Made by a program: the position numbers and the translations under genes. From contig CM046875.1 in NCBI GenBank assembly GCA_025667525.1, forward strand, positions 201,538,125 to 201,602,124: DNA of 64,000 nucleotides. The letters run 5' to 3'. The notes beneath the pieces are model-generated. The model did no database searches. It was not told the DNA's origin and worked only from the letters and a program-made list of their open reading frames with translations. The stretch is from Glebionis coronaria (lineage: Eukaryota > Streptophyta > Magnoliopsida > Asterales > Asteraceae). Shown here piece after piece: positions 29,148 to 41,190 of the stretch (its first letter is position 1; every line of letters starts with the position of its first letter).

Positions 29148-31539
29148 ATTGTTTATCAGTTTTTTTGGAGACATGGTTCGGGAGCAGATAGGATTGAAGT
29201 TTCTATCGTAGAAAGATGTGAAGGAGGAAGCAAGAAAAAAACTTTGTACTGAAACCATGGTACACATACAAATTTTTTTACCCAACTATTAGTATTATTC
29301 CTACATTTACTTTAACATTATGTTAATATGTGTTGCGTTACTTTGAATTTGATGTGTCCTTTAAAAAGTTGGTTATGAATAAGCTAGGTGAACTTCTAAG
29401 AAATTTTAGAAGTAAAATGGCAGCAAAGCACATAGTTCCCAACCTAGATAAACCTGAAAAACTATATGAAGTTCCAAAGAATTACAGAGCAATCGCCAAT
29501 GCCGAACAGTGGGTTGCTTTTGTAATCACACGGCCACAGAAGAATTTAAGGTTGTTCATTTCTATTTCTTTTTACATTTATAAACACCGTATGGATGCAT
29601 TGTTTGGAAACTCCATATGACAAACACACTCTGTTACATACTTGCAACTTCTCATCGAGTAATCTATTTTCTTATGTGAAATCAGATGCAAATAAATTGG
29701 CGCATTGCAAGTCTCTTTATCAGCATACAATGGGACGTGGTGGTTATGTATATATAAAAGAGCAAATGGTAAGGTTATATTGGTGTAATATCCTAATACT
29801 GTTGTCCATGTTGGTTTAACTTTTCATCTGTATGTATTTGATGTTTGGAAGATCATAAAACAATAAATTAAACCAGATCAAGAACCCCCCCCCCCTCGTG
29901 GTGTATTGTGGTTTAATAGAAGGGCCAGAAAAGACAGAAAAGAGACAGATGATGAAACAATCAAAGTTGGCACTAAGATTGTAAGTGTTATTGCAAATTT
30001 TTGTATATTATGTTTATATTCGTATAATAAATTATTTACCATTTGTTGTGTGCAGCTGGAAGCATAGGACCAGATCAGAGATGGAACCTTGATGGTTGAT
30101 AGTGGCACAGATTCATTATCACATGTATTGGGAAAGGACAAGGGAGGGTATGAAAGAGGAGTGGGAGGCAGAGTTACGTGCAGGAAGTTCTTTGCCCTAC
30201 CTAGAAGGAAACAAGGAACTGATGTAAGGATTTCGATGCTTGAAACTGAACTTGATAAGGAGAGACAGACGCGTAAAGATAAAGAGATTACAGTCACTCA
30301 ATTAACCACCCAGATATCACAAACACAGGAAACCCTTAATAAAATGTTGAAACTTATGTCTGCACATGGGGTTAATATAGAAGAGTTATCGCTAAGTCAG
30401 TCAAATATAAGAGTAGTTTTCTAATTTTGATTTGATGATTTTCAGTCTGTAATACCAATAACAACTAACATACTTATACATTGCAGGTATTACAACTAGA
30501 ACATAATACATTAAATACAATACCTAGTGAAGAGCAAAGGACGTCGATCAGTGTTGGTGGACTTCAGAAGGGTGTGTTATTTCCAATGTCTAAGTCAACT
30601 GCAACTTCGAACAAGGATTTGGACACTGCAACTGCGAACAAGGTAAGTTATATAAAAACCATGTTTGGTTATTAAATTGTACTATACATGACATATTTAC
30701 TGTGTTATGTATATATGCGGGGACCTGTTATAACTAGGGGAGCAAAAAATAAGACTAGATCGTTAGAAGAGAAGTCTCCACTTCAAAATTTCCAATCTCA
30801 AGAAGATATTTCTCCAGCTTCCGAATCACAACAAAATCTGTCTCCCTCGACACAACAAGACGTACCTATTTCATCATTACAAAAGAAGCGTACACCTTCT
30901 AAATAGAAATTAAATCAGTCTCTACCATCACTACCAGATGTAAGTATTTCATCATTATTCATATAGTTACTTTTTTAATTTATTTCTCGTTAACGCATGT
31001 AAACATATTTTCTGTAGATATTTAAGTGCAAACTGTGGAACATCTCTAGGACAATTATCATTGGTATCGGTAGGTCATACAAGTCTAAGGATGGAGACAA
31101 TGTAATGATTCATAACCAACCACTGCCAAAAAATTGCTATAAAGTTTCAGTTGATGAATCCCTAGTGGATGCAGCATTCATACCTGATGACAAAAATAAT
31201 GGTTTAAAAACTGTTAAGGATGTAAAAGGTAGTTTTATGGCATGGCCAAAGGAAAAGGTTATTTTTTATCAACAGGTACATAGACTTGATTTATCATCCT
31301 ACATATACATAGCTTTTCATATTTAGATGAATGTTTGTTACACGGCTTTTGTTTCCCTACAGGAAACAACACCACCAAATACCATAAAAGCTATTGTTGA
31401 AAGTGCACCAAAGATAGGATCTAAGCTTTCGATGAACATTACAGCAGGCAGTACATTTACGACTATTCCTCATATGCAGAAACAAGCTAGGAATAACAAG
31501 GCTCAAAAGACTTTACAATACGGTGATTCAAAGTCTTAA
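29148..31539 (+). pseudogene. CACTA (En/Spm) transposase-24/TNPA-like gene, 3' part
   Basis: Exons can be followed by phase and splice signals: about 29148-29259, 29327-29550, 29686-29768, 29877-29980, 30056-30415, 30487-30642, 30719-30939, 31018-31275 and 31363-31539 (TAA). The first continues the frame broken at 8098 with FFGDMVREQIGLKFLS. Later blocks are FEFDVSFKKLVMNKLGELLR, MGRGGYVYIKEQM, RGVLWFNRRARKDRKETDDE, GTDSLSHVLGKDKGGYERGV, and a C-terminal block ending GSFMAWPKEKVIF. These match the order seen in plant Ptta/En/Spm proteins, including a heptad-like coiled coil (about 30230-30370). The gene is dead: in-frame TAG at 29209-29211, 30065-30067 and 30904-30906, and two acceptors without a clear AG (near 29327 and 30719). 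A poly-C tract interrupts the exon at 29886-29896. Confidence 0.85.
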
Positions 31540-31742
31540 CAAGTGTGATTCTTTGTGAAATGTATGTTACTTAAGAATAATACGACATTACAGTCGTTGA
31601 TTTGCTTATGTACATTCAATTTTATATATTAATGCAATAGAAATTTGATTTCCAGAATTTTGTTTTTTGTTTTTATTGAATTCTGAAAGGTTACTAGAAG
31701 ATGAAACATAGTCACACTTATTATCATTGTTAGTCACATTCC
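31540..31742. other. Short spacer between the transposase pseudogene and the 179-bp repeat
   Basis: AT-rich 3' flank. From about 31710 it contains a diverged partial repeat unit with the inverted pair TAGTCACA...TGTGTGACTA across 31733-31750. Confidence 0.5.
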
Positions 31743-31925
31743 AATGTGTGACTACATATCATAAAAAGTCACACAAACATACAATTCATGTGACTATTGG
31801 ATGAATATAGTCACACAAGATATAATTGGCTTGACTTGACAAATCATACAGTCACACTTATTACTACTATTGGTAACTGTTTGGTCAATTATATGTGACA
31901 AACTCAGTACAATTAGCATGATTTT
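31743..31925. repeat. 179-bp repeat, left remnant of the array (one unit)
   Basis: One unit starting GTGTGACTACATATCAT and ending GCATGATTTT, homologous to the array at 63032-64000. Element B landed in the array: ATTTT here (31921-31925) pairs with ATTTG at 63032-63036 as target duplication, and intact monomers read GCATGATTTGTGTGACTAC across the site. Confidence 0.85.
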
Positions 31926-32991
31926 TGTAAAACCCAAAAACTTGGTTTGTATTTTATTTATCATTTTGAATATAATCTAAATCCTTAAATAATAGATACC
32001 ATATATTAAAAATTTATAATACATAATTAATGAGAATTTTCTAAGAATATAGAGAAATACTGTTTTTTGAAGTTTGACTCACATTTGATATTAGTAACAT
32101 TCGGTCAATTAAAACGGATTGCTCCGTATTTAAAGAATGTCTCCAATTTGCCAGCGTTTCTTCCGCTCAAATTTCGTTGATTTGGAATGACGAGTATTAT
32201 ACACACTTTTCATCCATATCAAGCTAATAACTTCTTAAAAAAATAAGAAGGGAAGAATCAAAGGATAACGGCAACATTATATAAGCTAGAGTTTTGTCTA
32301 CGTGTTTACCGAAATCGGAGTTCAGGCACGATTCTCATCACAATTCTTTTTGTATCATTCGTTAGAAGTTATCATTCGCATTCAGGAACTTTTAGGGTAT
32401 GTCTAGACGATCTTGTGCGTGTGCGATGCGGTTCATGCGTTGGTTTTGTTTGTGAACAGTAAGTGATTCGACTTCGACCTTGTTTCAGCGCCTATTTTGT
32501 CCGTCTTTATGCATACTTGAGGTAAACTTTAGAACCACCTATTATGCATATGAAACAAGTTAAGAAACACATAGATAAATACATTTCATACACGCGCCTG
32601 TGCTAGTTTTACTTTACGTAATTTGACTAGAAGAAGTTGTTTATGTATGGCTTAAACTAAACTTGTATTTAATAGAAAGTCATTTTGAATTACTATACAT
32701 GTTAGTGGTAAACAATACTAACAATAATAGAAAACACAAGTTGCAACAAATAATCAAATTGAAAGTATGTCTACGTATGATAGATAGATCGAGCGATATA
32801 AACGTAACTAAGAATGAGGTTTTGAGAATAATATTTTAATTATTCAACTATTATTAAATGACTAAGTAACATGACTACAAGAATAACTACTTCAAGCATT
32901 ATTAATCAGTAGTCGGGTATATTTGTAGATTTTTTTACGGGAATATGAATTTGGACAATGATTAGCGTCATGATTGGTTAAGGTACGGGTA

Positions 32992-33569
32992 TGTTGGGTC
33001 AAAAAGTTGATGTGGCAGAAACTCAAAAACGAAGAAAACATGAAGATTTTGTCTAAGCGTTGTCAAGAGCAATTTAGGCGTTGACAAGAACAAATCCAGC
33101 GTTGTTGGCTCAAGAGTTGTCATGTACAATCTAAGAATTGTTACATGCAATTCAAGCATTGACAAAACGTAGACAAAGAAGCTTATGGAAGCTTCTATTT
33201 AGATAAACATGCAAAGATATTCTGCATAAGTTTATTTAAATAGAAGATTTACTTGTTTATTCATTCTTATCTCTTGTAAAACCCTAATCCTTACACTATA
33301 AAAGGAACCAAGGGTTATTAGGTTTTTCATATAATTCATTCACAATGTAAACCTAAAAGTGTGTGTGCACTAGACGTGGGATTCAATGTATACACGTCTA
33401 GTGGATGTTTGTTATTAATATAATGAACATCCCTTTTGTTTTAATTCATGTTATTCGTGTCTAAACACCTTGTTAATGTGTCGTGTTCTAATTCCGCTTT
33501 GATTGTTAAATCATATGAAGATGATGCATTCCTAGTTGCTTCAAAGATCCGGAAACCAAGGTTTCCACA
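32992..33569 (+). repeat. 5' LTR of B1
   Basis: Contains several degenerate 22-30 bp repeats around GCGTTGACAAGAACAA (33055-33170) and a TATA-like CTATAAAAGG at 33296-33305. Confidence 0.9.
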
Positions 33570-33570
33570 A

Positions 33571-33583
33571 TTGGTATCAGAGC
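33571..33583 (+). promoter_or_regulatory. Primer binding site of B1 (tRNA-iMet)
   Basis: TTGGTATCAGAGC, one base after the LTR end. Confidence 0.9.
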
Positions 33584-35610
33584 CTCGTGGCTCATGATGC
33601 TAGGACCAACAAGGTGTTCGTGTATGGTGAAAAGAAGAAAAATCCGTCTAGGGTTTTTCTGGACGTTTTTGTGTGCGCAACAGTATTCAGAAGGTCATAA
33701 CTTTCGATTGAACCGTTGGATCGTCACGAAATTTTATATGTGTGTTCTTCATACACATATCTAAACATTCACCGGAGGGATTGTCCTGTTTTATCCCTAA
33801 TCAAAAGTTATTAAGCGTCGAAGTAGGTTGCAGACATGGTTTTCAGATTTCTTGTTTACATAAAATAATGATTTAGGGTTTTCTAAAAAAACCCTAGATC
33901 GATTCTAAACAGCAAGAAACGATTTGCAGCAGTATTGTGTTGTGTAGTAGGATGCAAGACAAGGGTTTTTCACAAACCCTAGTTCTATAATTCAAGAAGA
34001 TGGCTACTGTATGTTCGAAAAAGTATGGGTTCCAAGGTTTTTCTTCTGCTGTTGGAATATTTTTGTGGTCCCTGGTTTCCACAATACGCAGCCATCATAC
34101 TTGTTTTATATGCCAATGTTTGAAAAAGAAAAGAATGCAATTTGTAAATGAGTGTTCACACGGTTGTTATTGTATGTTCACATGGTTCTAGCATCCTTAT
34201 TGGTGGAAAACTTTTGATTTCACACAAAGAATCACAGAAACATTATTAACTTGATCCAGTTTCTGTTCACACGACTAAAGCTTTCTTATTGGTGGAGAAT
34301 ATTGGTGTTCACACGGTTCTTCAAACCTGATTGGTCAGAATCATGTGTTCACATGATTAAACATTGATGTATTCACACGAAGGCTTTAAATCAGAAAGCT
34401 ATATTCACGTAAACATAGAATTTTTGCTGTCTTTTATTTGCGTATGAATATTTTATTTTACGTAAATCAAGGGAAGTATATGAGACGTGATATACTTTAT
34501 TTTGGGAACAATATCTGGGATGGTTATCATATATTCTACGTGTGATTTAAGGGAGAAATATGGAAGCAGTTATTATTTCCACGTGAATATTGGAGTCTTT
34601 TTAGTCTAGACGTGGGATATTATTCTATTTCCTATTTTGTGGGAAAGAAATCACGAGATAATAGGAATGACAGCTTTTGGACGTGATTTATTGTCCTAGA
34701 TGACGTCAGCATAAAGAGACGCTACAAGAGTAATGTTGACGCTGACGAGTGTAGTTTTGACGCTGACAGAATAAGTCAACGCTGATAGATTGACAGTGTT
34801 GTCCGATATATGAATTCCAACGCTGATAGGTATTGTCCGATATCGGACAATACAACTGATAGAGATATTGGACAGAAGAGGATATTGGACAACATAATGT
34901 TTGCTGTTGTTTGAGAAAATTGGTATGTTTTGAGCACATAAAAAGGAGTTATTTACACACGAAGGTACATGGAATCTCCGTTTTAATTTAGAATATCATG
35001 TTGATATTTATGGCTCGGATATTTTTCAACGGAATTAATGATCTTAAAGCGAGTTAGCTACAATTCATGAGGAAGTGGAAGTCTTCATGAAGAGGTGTTA
35101 GCTTAAGGGGAAGAATTCTTATGGTATGTTTGATGATTGAAGAAGATTTTCGCGAGTTTGTGTTCTATCATATCCTAAAGTCATGCACTCCCAGTCATAG
35201 ACTTTAAAGATAACTTGTTCGTGCTTTACATGGTTGGTGATGAAGACTTGTCATAACACTTGAAGGAGTTACATTATCGTGCTCAGTGTCTCACATAGGA
35301 TGAGAATATTGACAAGAGATCGAGGTCTGCTTATAATGCTAAAGGTATAAGTTCTTTATCACGTGGATAGTACAAGACATGGAACACAAGGTTGGGTTAT
35401 TCTACTTCTACATCAAAAATATTATATTAATTGTTCTTCAAGATCATTACATAGAGCTACATTTGGAGAATCTTCAAGATTGCATACATTGTTTACTTTC
35501 CTGTTGATGTGACAAAAAGGGGAAGAAATACATGCTACACTTGAGGGGAAGCAATTTGAAGATCATGTACAACTTACAAGAGATACACATAGAGTTTTGC
35601 CACCATCAAC
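33584..35610 (+). other. Interior of B1, no coding sequence recognised
   Basis: It includes several GTTCACACGGTT-type direct repeats (about 34150-34380), a GACGCTGAC-rich stretch (34738-34830) and a perfect palindrome at 34831-34852. Open frames are short and match no family I know. Confidence 0.5.
34831..34852. repeat. Perfect 22-bp palindrome in B1
   Basis: The half-site TATTGTCCGAT is followed directly by its exact reverse complement. Half-sites (TTGTCCGATAT, ATATTGGACA) recur within 100 bp on both sides. Confidence 0.9.
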
Positions 35611-35621
35611 TAGGGGAAGAT
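35611..35621 (+). promoter_or_regulatory. Polypurine tract of B1
   Basis: TAGGGGAAGAT immediately before the 3' LTR start TGTTGGG. Confidence 0.8.
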
Positions 35622-36198
35622 TGTTGGGTCAAAAAGTTGATGTGGCAGAAACTCAAAAACGAAGAAAACATGAAGATTTTGTCTAAGCGTTGTCAAGAGC
35701 AATTTAGGCGTTGACAAGAACAAATCCAGTGTTGTTGGCTCAAGAGTTGTCATGTACAATCTAAGCATTGTTACATGCAATTCAAGCATTGACAAAACGT
35801 AGACAAAGAAGCTTATGGAAGCTTCTATTTAGATAAACATGCAAAGATATTCTGCATAAGTTTATTTAAATAGAAGATTTACTTGTTTATTCATTCTTAT
35901 CTCTTGTAAAACCCTAATCCTTACACTATAAAAGGAACCAAGGGTTATTAGGTTTTCATTTAATTCATTCACAATGTAAACCTAAAAGTGTGTGTGCACT
36001 AGACGTGGGATTCAATGTATACACGTCTAGTGGATGTTTGTTATTAATATAATGAACATCCCTTTTGTTTTAATTCATGTTATTCGTGTCTAAACACCTT
36101 GTTAATGTGTCGTATTCTAATTCCGCTTTGATTGTTTAATCATATGAACATGATGCATTCCTAGTTGCTTCAAAGATCCGGAAACCAAGGTTTCCACA
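35622..36198 (+). repeat. 3' LTR of B1
   Basis: 577 bp, one base shorter than the 5' LTR, with few substitutions. TATA-like CTATAAAAGG at 35926-35935. Confidence 0.9.
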
Positions 36199-37271
36199 GG
36201 GTATCCTTATCTCTCTACTATTATGATTCGTTGTTTCTATCATTTGTTTGATTCATAGTACGGATTTTCCCGTCCTTCGGTAAGGATTTCCTTTATATGC
36301 ATGATTAGGATTCCCCGTCTACAGCCAAATTTTTTCCCCAGTACATGTTATAAATTATCAGAAGTTATATTAAATAACTAAGATATTGCTTGAGCCTTAT
36401 ATACAAGCATGACCAGTTAGTTGTACTAGTTACGGAGGTACCGTAACAATGACACTTGAGACACCGGTGTCGTGACTCACCTGCAGGAGAGTGATATCCT
36501 GCAGCGTCCCACTCAGCTCAGCTTTGCCATTTTATCAGTATTATTAGTGGGGCGTATGGATGCATCCTAGGCTATTAGTTTATAGTTTATCAGGTGAATG
36601 TGATGTGTGCTCTACATCCTTCACATTGGAGCTGATCCCTCTACCCAGCACATTATTTAGAGGTCACCCTTCAACAGCATGACGAGGTCACCCCTCCATT
36701 TATTCATGCAGCAGTTGTTACAGCACATGACCTATATAAGCTTTTGGCAAATAATTAAAATATAGTAAATGCATGTTTTCAGATTTAACAGATAACAGTT
36801 TAGCTTTATTATTTATAAATCAGACTTTTCAGATTATACATTGATTTTCGCTGAAACTTTACTTATCAGTCTTACAGCTTCAGTATTTTATCATCTGTTT
36901 CATTTCAGTATTTCTTATCATGCTTTATATCCGTTCACTGAGCGTTATGCTCAGCCGTAGTTCTTTTCATGTTCTAACGGCAGGTACACCGGGATGCTCT
37001 TAGGATTCTGAAAGCATGTGCATTTGGATGGAAGCTATCCAGACATCTCACTTTATGCACTTCTTACATTATTCTGTTTATTTGGACATTTTTTAGTCCT
37101 TTCCTTCAGTATTTTACTTTTCATGATTTGAGCTTATGTTTGGATTACCGATCTTTGATTCCGGTATTTCCTTTATGGTCAGTTAATAATTTAGGACATT
37201 TACCTTATGCTTTGATGACACGCCATAAATACACGTAACGGTCCACTTATCCATGTGGGGTGTTACAATTA

Positions 37272-37283
37272 TGGTATAAGAGC
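37272..37283 (+). promoter_or_regulatory. Primer binding site of element B, slightly degraded
   Basis: TGGTATAAGAGC, differing at one base from the tRNA-iMet site TGGTATCAGAGC, four bases after the LTR. Confidence 0.75.
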
Positions 37284-37429
37284 TATAGGTTCGACCTGTA
37301 GGCTCTAAAACTTGACCTGTGACTATTGGGTAGTCACCAGGAACTTCCCAGATTTTTGGCGTTGTTATCTTTCATGTTTCTCATGGATTATTCAGTCAGT
37401 TTTCTTCATTTATCAGTTAGTTTTCTTAA

Positions 37430-38070
37430 AGTTTTGACTAAGTAAAAGGTTGGTACAGGAGTGGCCATATTTAGTCGCATGTGCTTTTTATTCGAATTTT
37501 GTTCTAGTGAACCGAACCATAGGCGTTCACCCTTGGCCGTTTAGATTTTGTATTGGTAAGCCGACCCATATGCGTTTACCCTTACTCATGTCAGATTCTT
37601 GTTTTCAGTCAAATATTACTAGGTGAACCAGCCAAAAACGTTCACCATTTTTCAGGTCAAATTTTCATACTATTCAGTCGAATGATATTTTGTGAACCGA
37701 ACCAAAAGTGTTTACCTTTTTTCATATCATGATGTTTCATTAAAGTTTTGACTAGTATGGTTGGACTACATCCGTCCATATTTGGTCCCAGATTGTAAAA
37801 TTTATACAAGACAGTTCTCATAAGACCAAAGGCCTCTTGGTCTAGCGGTATGTGAGTGGCCCTCTAACCTCAAGGTTGTGGGTTCAAGTCTCGGTGGAGA
37901 CATGTGAGATATAAATTGTGAGATAGTTGGTGTGAGTTGTAAAAATTGCCGTTCTAAAAAAATACAGTTCTCATAAGATTTTGACAAGTATGGATCAAAC
38001 TAGAATCACCCATACTTAGTCACATGCTTTCTATTTGAAATTCTGTGGATGGGACCATAGCCATCCGCAT
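37430..38070 (+). repeat. Serial stem-loop modules in the leader of element B
   Basis: Inverted repeats follow one another: GTGAAC/GTTCAC (37507-37530), GGTAA/TTACC (37555-37580), GGTGAAC/GTTCACC (37622-37646), GTGAAC/GTTTAC (37692-37715), TGGAC/GTCCA (37762-37779), AAGTATGG/CCATACTT (37986-38017) and GGATGG/CCATCC (38047-38066). Loops such as CGAACCATAGGC and GACCATAG are related, while stem sequences differ yet stay complementary. A flanking phrase GTTTTGACTA...TTAGTCACATG recurs about three times. A SINE sits inside the series. Confidence 0.6.
37826..37963 (+). mobile_element. tRNA-derived SINE with 15-bp target duplication
   Basis: 138 bp, starting CCAAAGGCCTCTTGG and ending in an A-rich tail. 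It has an A box TGGTCTAGCGGT (37838-37849) and a B box GGTTCAAGTCT (37881-37891) at tRNA-like spacing, as in Pol III-transcribed plant SINEs. The duplication ACAGTTCTCATAAGA is perfect on both sides (37811-37825, 37964-37978). It is not a tRNA gene because no cloverleaf closes and there is a non-tRNA 3' body. Confidence 0.9.
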
Positions 38071-38488
38071 TAATTGATGTTAAAACTCAGTTGATCATAC
38101 TCTTATGTTCTTTATAACAATCCAGTTCGCACAACCTCAAGTTGATGTCACTTCTACGCTGTTTCAGTTTCATGTCTCCTGGGTTTTATGTTCAGCAGAA
38201 TGATAATGTCTTCATGCTAAGACACAAAAAGGATTTCAGTAAAATCCTGTTTTCGTGATAAATCATGTTTGATCTTCATCAGTCATGTCTTCATGTTGAC
38301 CATTGTCGAAATTCCGTTTAATTAAATTCTTGAAACTCTATACAGCCAGCTTTAAGTCCACGCAGGAATTACCAGGCTATCATGTTACTCATTTCATTTT
38401 AATTTACTACTGTTTAATCAATTTATTTCTTTGATCATGTCAGACAAGCGACACCAGTATCGATCATCCCATAAAATTTCCACCAGTG

Positions 38489-38660
38489 CCATGTACAGTA
38501 TTCCATCTGTACCCCATGTACAGTGTCTCATTATACTCCATGTACAGTATTTCATGAGTACTCCACGTACCGTGTCTTAGATATGCTCCATGTGCAGTAT
38601 TCACTTTGTACTTCATGAACAGTAGTCTAGGTGTACTCCATGTACCCTACTCCATGGATA
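38489..38660 (+). repeat. 25-bp tandem repeat, about seven units, in element B
   Basis: Units starting CCATGTACAG (or variants) at 38489, 38514, 38538, 38563, 38588, 38613 and 38638, spaced 24-25 bp. A related 27-bp repeat (CATGTTACGTTCCATG) lies at 60527-60605 in the other half of the interior. Confidence 0.85.
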
Positions 38661-40099
38661 TTGCTAATCGATCCTCAATCATCTCAGGCATTTCCACTTT
38701 TCGATATTCTACCAGATGCTAATGTTGCTCGTGAGTTGAAGATTTACCAGATACTGATGCTGCTAACACTTTGAAGACCTCACAAATGCTGATGCTGCTG
38801 ATGCTTTGGAGATTTCTCAAGATGTTGATGCTGTTTATACTATGAAGACTCTGTAGAACAAGGACGAAAACTATAAATTTGAAATTCTTACAAGAGTAAA
38901 CTTCAACAGTCAGACACTACCATCCCATTCAATGATTTTACCTTCTCAGCTAGATGTCACACTTCACTCAGCTAACCTTCATTCAGAAGAGTGAGAACCG
39001 GAACCAGCCGACCACTCAGCAAAATAGTTACATGAATCATGGTCATGATAATGACCGTCGTGAAACTGAATAATAAGTGTGTAAACACTTATCCTTTTGC
39101 CACTAAAATCAAGGAAAAACAAGACCTAATCATGTGTTTAATATCAAAAAAGTCGGAATTACGCGTGGTTTTGTGTTAAATAGGTACAAATGATCAAGAG
39201 GAAAGAAAACATGGGATTTCACGGTCAAATGTTGAAGAAAAGTCCAAGAAAGAGACGAAGACAAAGTCAAAAGACCAAAAGTGTGCACAAGTTCACGAAA
39301 ACCGGCTAAACCGACACGAGATTAAAGAAAAATCGAGGAAGCCGAAATCAAGTTCAAATTTGTTCACGGATTCAAGTCTTTGAAAGATTTTTGTCTTGTG
39401 GGTCCCACATTGGATAAATGGGCTCAAAATCCCATTTAAGGATTCAAAATATCCACTTTTTGTTAATTAGCCCAAAAACCCATTTGCACAAAATCATGAA
39501 ATGGATTGTACTTTGGGCCACAAGCCCAATGGTTGATTAAACATGGAATGGATCATTCTTTTTTTTATCCTCAGTCAAACATAACAAAAGATTTATCTTG
39601 GTCAACACCCCACACACACATTTGTTTAATAACCCTTTTTACCCACCCACTTCTTTCGATACAAACTAAGAAAACAATTCACCCACTCCTTCTTCTCTCC
39701 CAAATAAACTCAGCCACCATTTTACCCCAATCCAAAAACCTAATCAGTAAAAACCAAATTAATTTTTGGGGCTTTTATCTAACTCGTGTGATTCACACGA
39801 TTTGGAATAAATCCCCATAAGAATCGGAAGCAAACACCATGGTGGTCCAAATCTCATGTGGCCAATCCCCCTCTTTTGATTGGTTGTGACAACACCAAAT
39901 ACCCCAATCCACCAATCAAATGAACCCACGTCATCCCTAAACAAACATAACTAACACATCTCAAAAACACCTTCGCGATCCATGTGATAGTGGAGTATTT
40001 TCCATCGTAGATGAAGAAAGAGAAGGAAAGAAGATAAAAAGAGCGGCTCAGATTAATTGCTTACTCTTTAAGCCATGAAGAGGGTTTCCAGGGGTTTGC

Positions 40100-40109
40100 C
40101 TATAAAAAC
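40100..40109 (+). promoter_or_regulatory. TATA-like box of the B3 LTR
   Basis: CTATAAAAAC, repeated in the right LTR at about 48746-48755. It implies a U3 of about 1 kb and a long R-U5 of about 1.6 kb. Confidence 0.5.
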
Positions 40110-41104
40110 CCCCATAAAATCTTTAATAGAGGGCACTTTTTATTATTTTTATTTTAATTTTATGCAATTTAGATTTTAGGTTATTTGTAATTTTCCTTCA
40201 AAATATTGTAATCCAGTTTTTTAATTATTAATGAAATATTAATTTTCAGTTAATTATTGTCTCCTTTAAATTTATTACGTTTTACTTTTCGTTAATGTTT
40301 TTGGTTAAAATAATTAAAAAAATAGAAAGTGGAATCTTATCTTCTCCCACTGGGAAGATATAAAAAAATATCTTGGTTCGGATTGGTTACTGTATTTGGT
40401 TCGATTATTGATGATGATGATGATTGGGTAAAAGGAGCTGTTTAACGGTGGTGTTTTCGGTTCATAAGGGGGTTCAGCACTTCCCTTCGTCCCAACGGTT
40501 GTCATCACGAGGTTCTTCTTTTTCTTATTATTTTTGTTAAGTTTTAGATTTAATTTTGGTTTATATAAACTGCTAGTGTTTGCTTAGTTTAACTTGGTAT
40601 TTGAGTCTGCTTTGGTTATTGATATGATATTTTAGGACTGCTTATTTATCTGCTTAGTATTTAATCTGTTTAAGTTTGAATCTTCTTGTTTAACTTTGTT
40701 TTGGTTTATTTCGTCTGATTGGATTTAGGTTTAATGCGTATTTTGTTACTGTTTGGATCTGCGTATAAATTTGATTATTTTGAGTTTTAAATTTGATAAA
40801 TCTGTTTTAGTTGATTTAGATCTAGTGTGTTTAGTTAATACTTGGGATTTATCTGCTTATATTTGGACTGCTAGATTTATAATTTTATCTTGGTTTTTGT
40901 TTTGCTATGCTTAGTTTGCTAGTAGTATTTTGTTTAGTCTAATTTTTTATTTATCTGCTTATTTGGTTTTTCATCTTATTTAGTTATAGCTTATTTGTTT
41001 TTTTTTCAGTTACTGCTTTGCTTTGCTTATTTGATATTAACTGCTTAAAAACTCAGACTCTTTTAGTCTAAGTATTCAAAATTTCCAAAAAAAATATAAG
41101 TATT

Positions 41105-41190
41105 CCAAAAATTTGTCTGTCAAGGTCTCGAACCCCCAACCCCTAGCTCAAAAGACCAACGCCTTAACCAATTGTTCTAGTCTTTCATTT
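41105..41190 (-). mobile_element. tRNA-like SINE fossil inside the B3 LTR
   Basis: On minus an A-box-like TGGTTAAGGCGTTGG (41156-41170) and a B box GGTTCGAGACC (41124-41134) have tRNA-like spacing. The same segment occurs in the right LTR (B box 59067-59077), so it was captured before B3 transposed. No clear target duplication remains. Confidence 0.5.

Larger units (their letters stand above)
32992..36198 (+). mobile_element. Element B1: 3.2-kb non-autonomous Copia-type LTR element
   Basis: LTRs 32992-33569 (578 bp) and 35622-36198 (577 bp) start TGTTGGGTCA and end GGTTTCCACA. The target duplication is GGGTA (32987-32991, 36199-36203), and the empty site CGGGTATCCTT is preserved in the 3' LTR of B near 61966. 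The primer site TTGGTATCAGAGC follows the 5' LTR and the polypurine tract TAGGGGAAGAT precedes the 3' LTR, both Copia style. The interior of about 2.05 kb has no recognisable gag or pol. The LTRs differ at only a handful of positions. Confidence 0.9.
31926..37267 (+). repeat. 5' LTR of element B, interrupted by B1
   Basis: Two pieces, 31926-32991 and 36204-37267, join at the GGGTA duplication to match the uninterrupted 3' LTR. A TATA-like TTATATAAG is at 32277-32285. Confidence 0.88.

Noticed and set aside
29886..29896. A programmed frameshift site at the poly-C tract in the transposase exon
   Set aside because: The gene already has several stops and weak splice sites, so a slippage-prone homopolymer in a dead gene is the simpler explanation.
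35150..35714. RNase H or integrase fragment at the 3' end of B1
   Set aside because: No frame reads convincing motifs, and the short open frame at 35532-35714 runs into the LTR.
37826..37900. A tRNA gene
   Set aside because: A and B boxes are present, but there is no closing acceptor stem, and the unit has a SINE tail and a 15-bp target duplication.
41105..41190. A tRNA gene on the minus strand
   Set aside because: Only the box motifs fit. The sequence is embedded in both LTRs of B3 and no cloverleaf can be completed.
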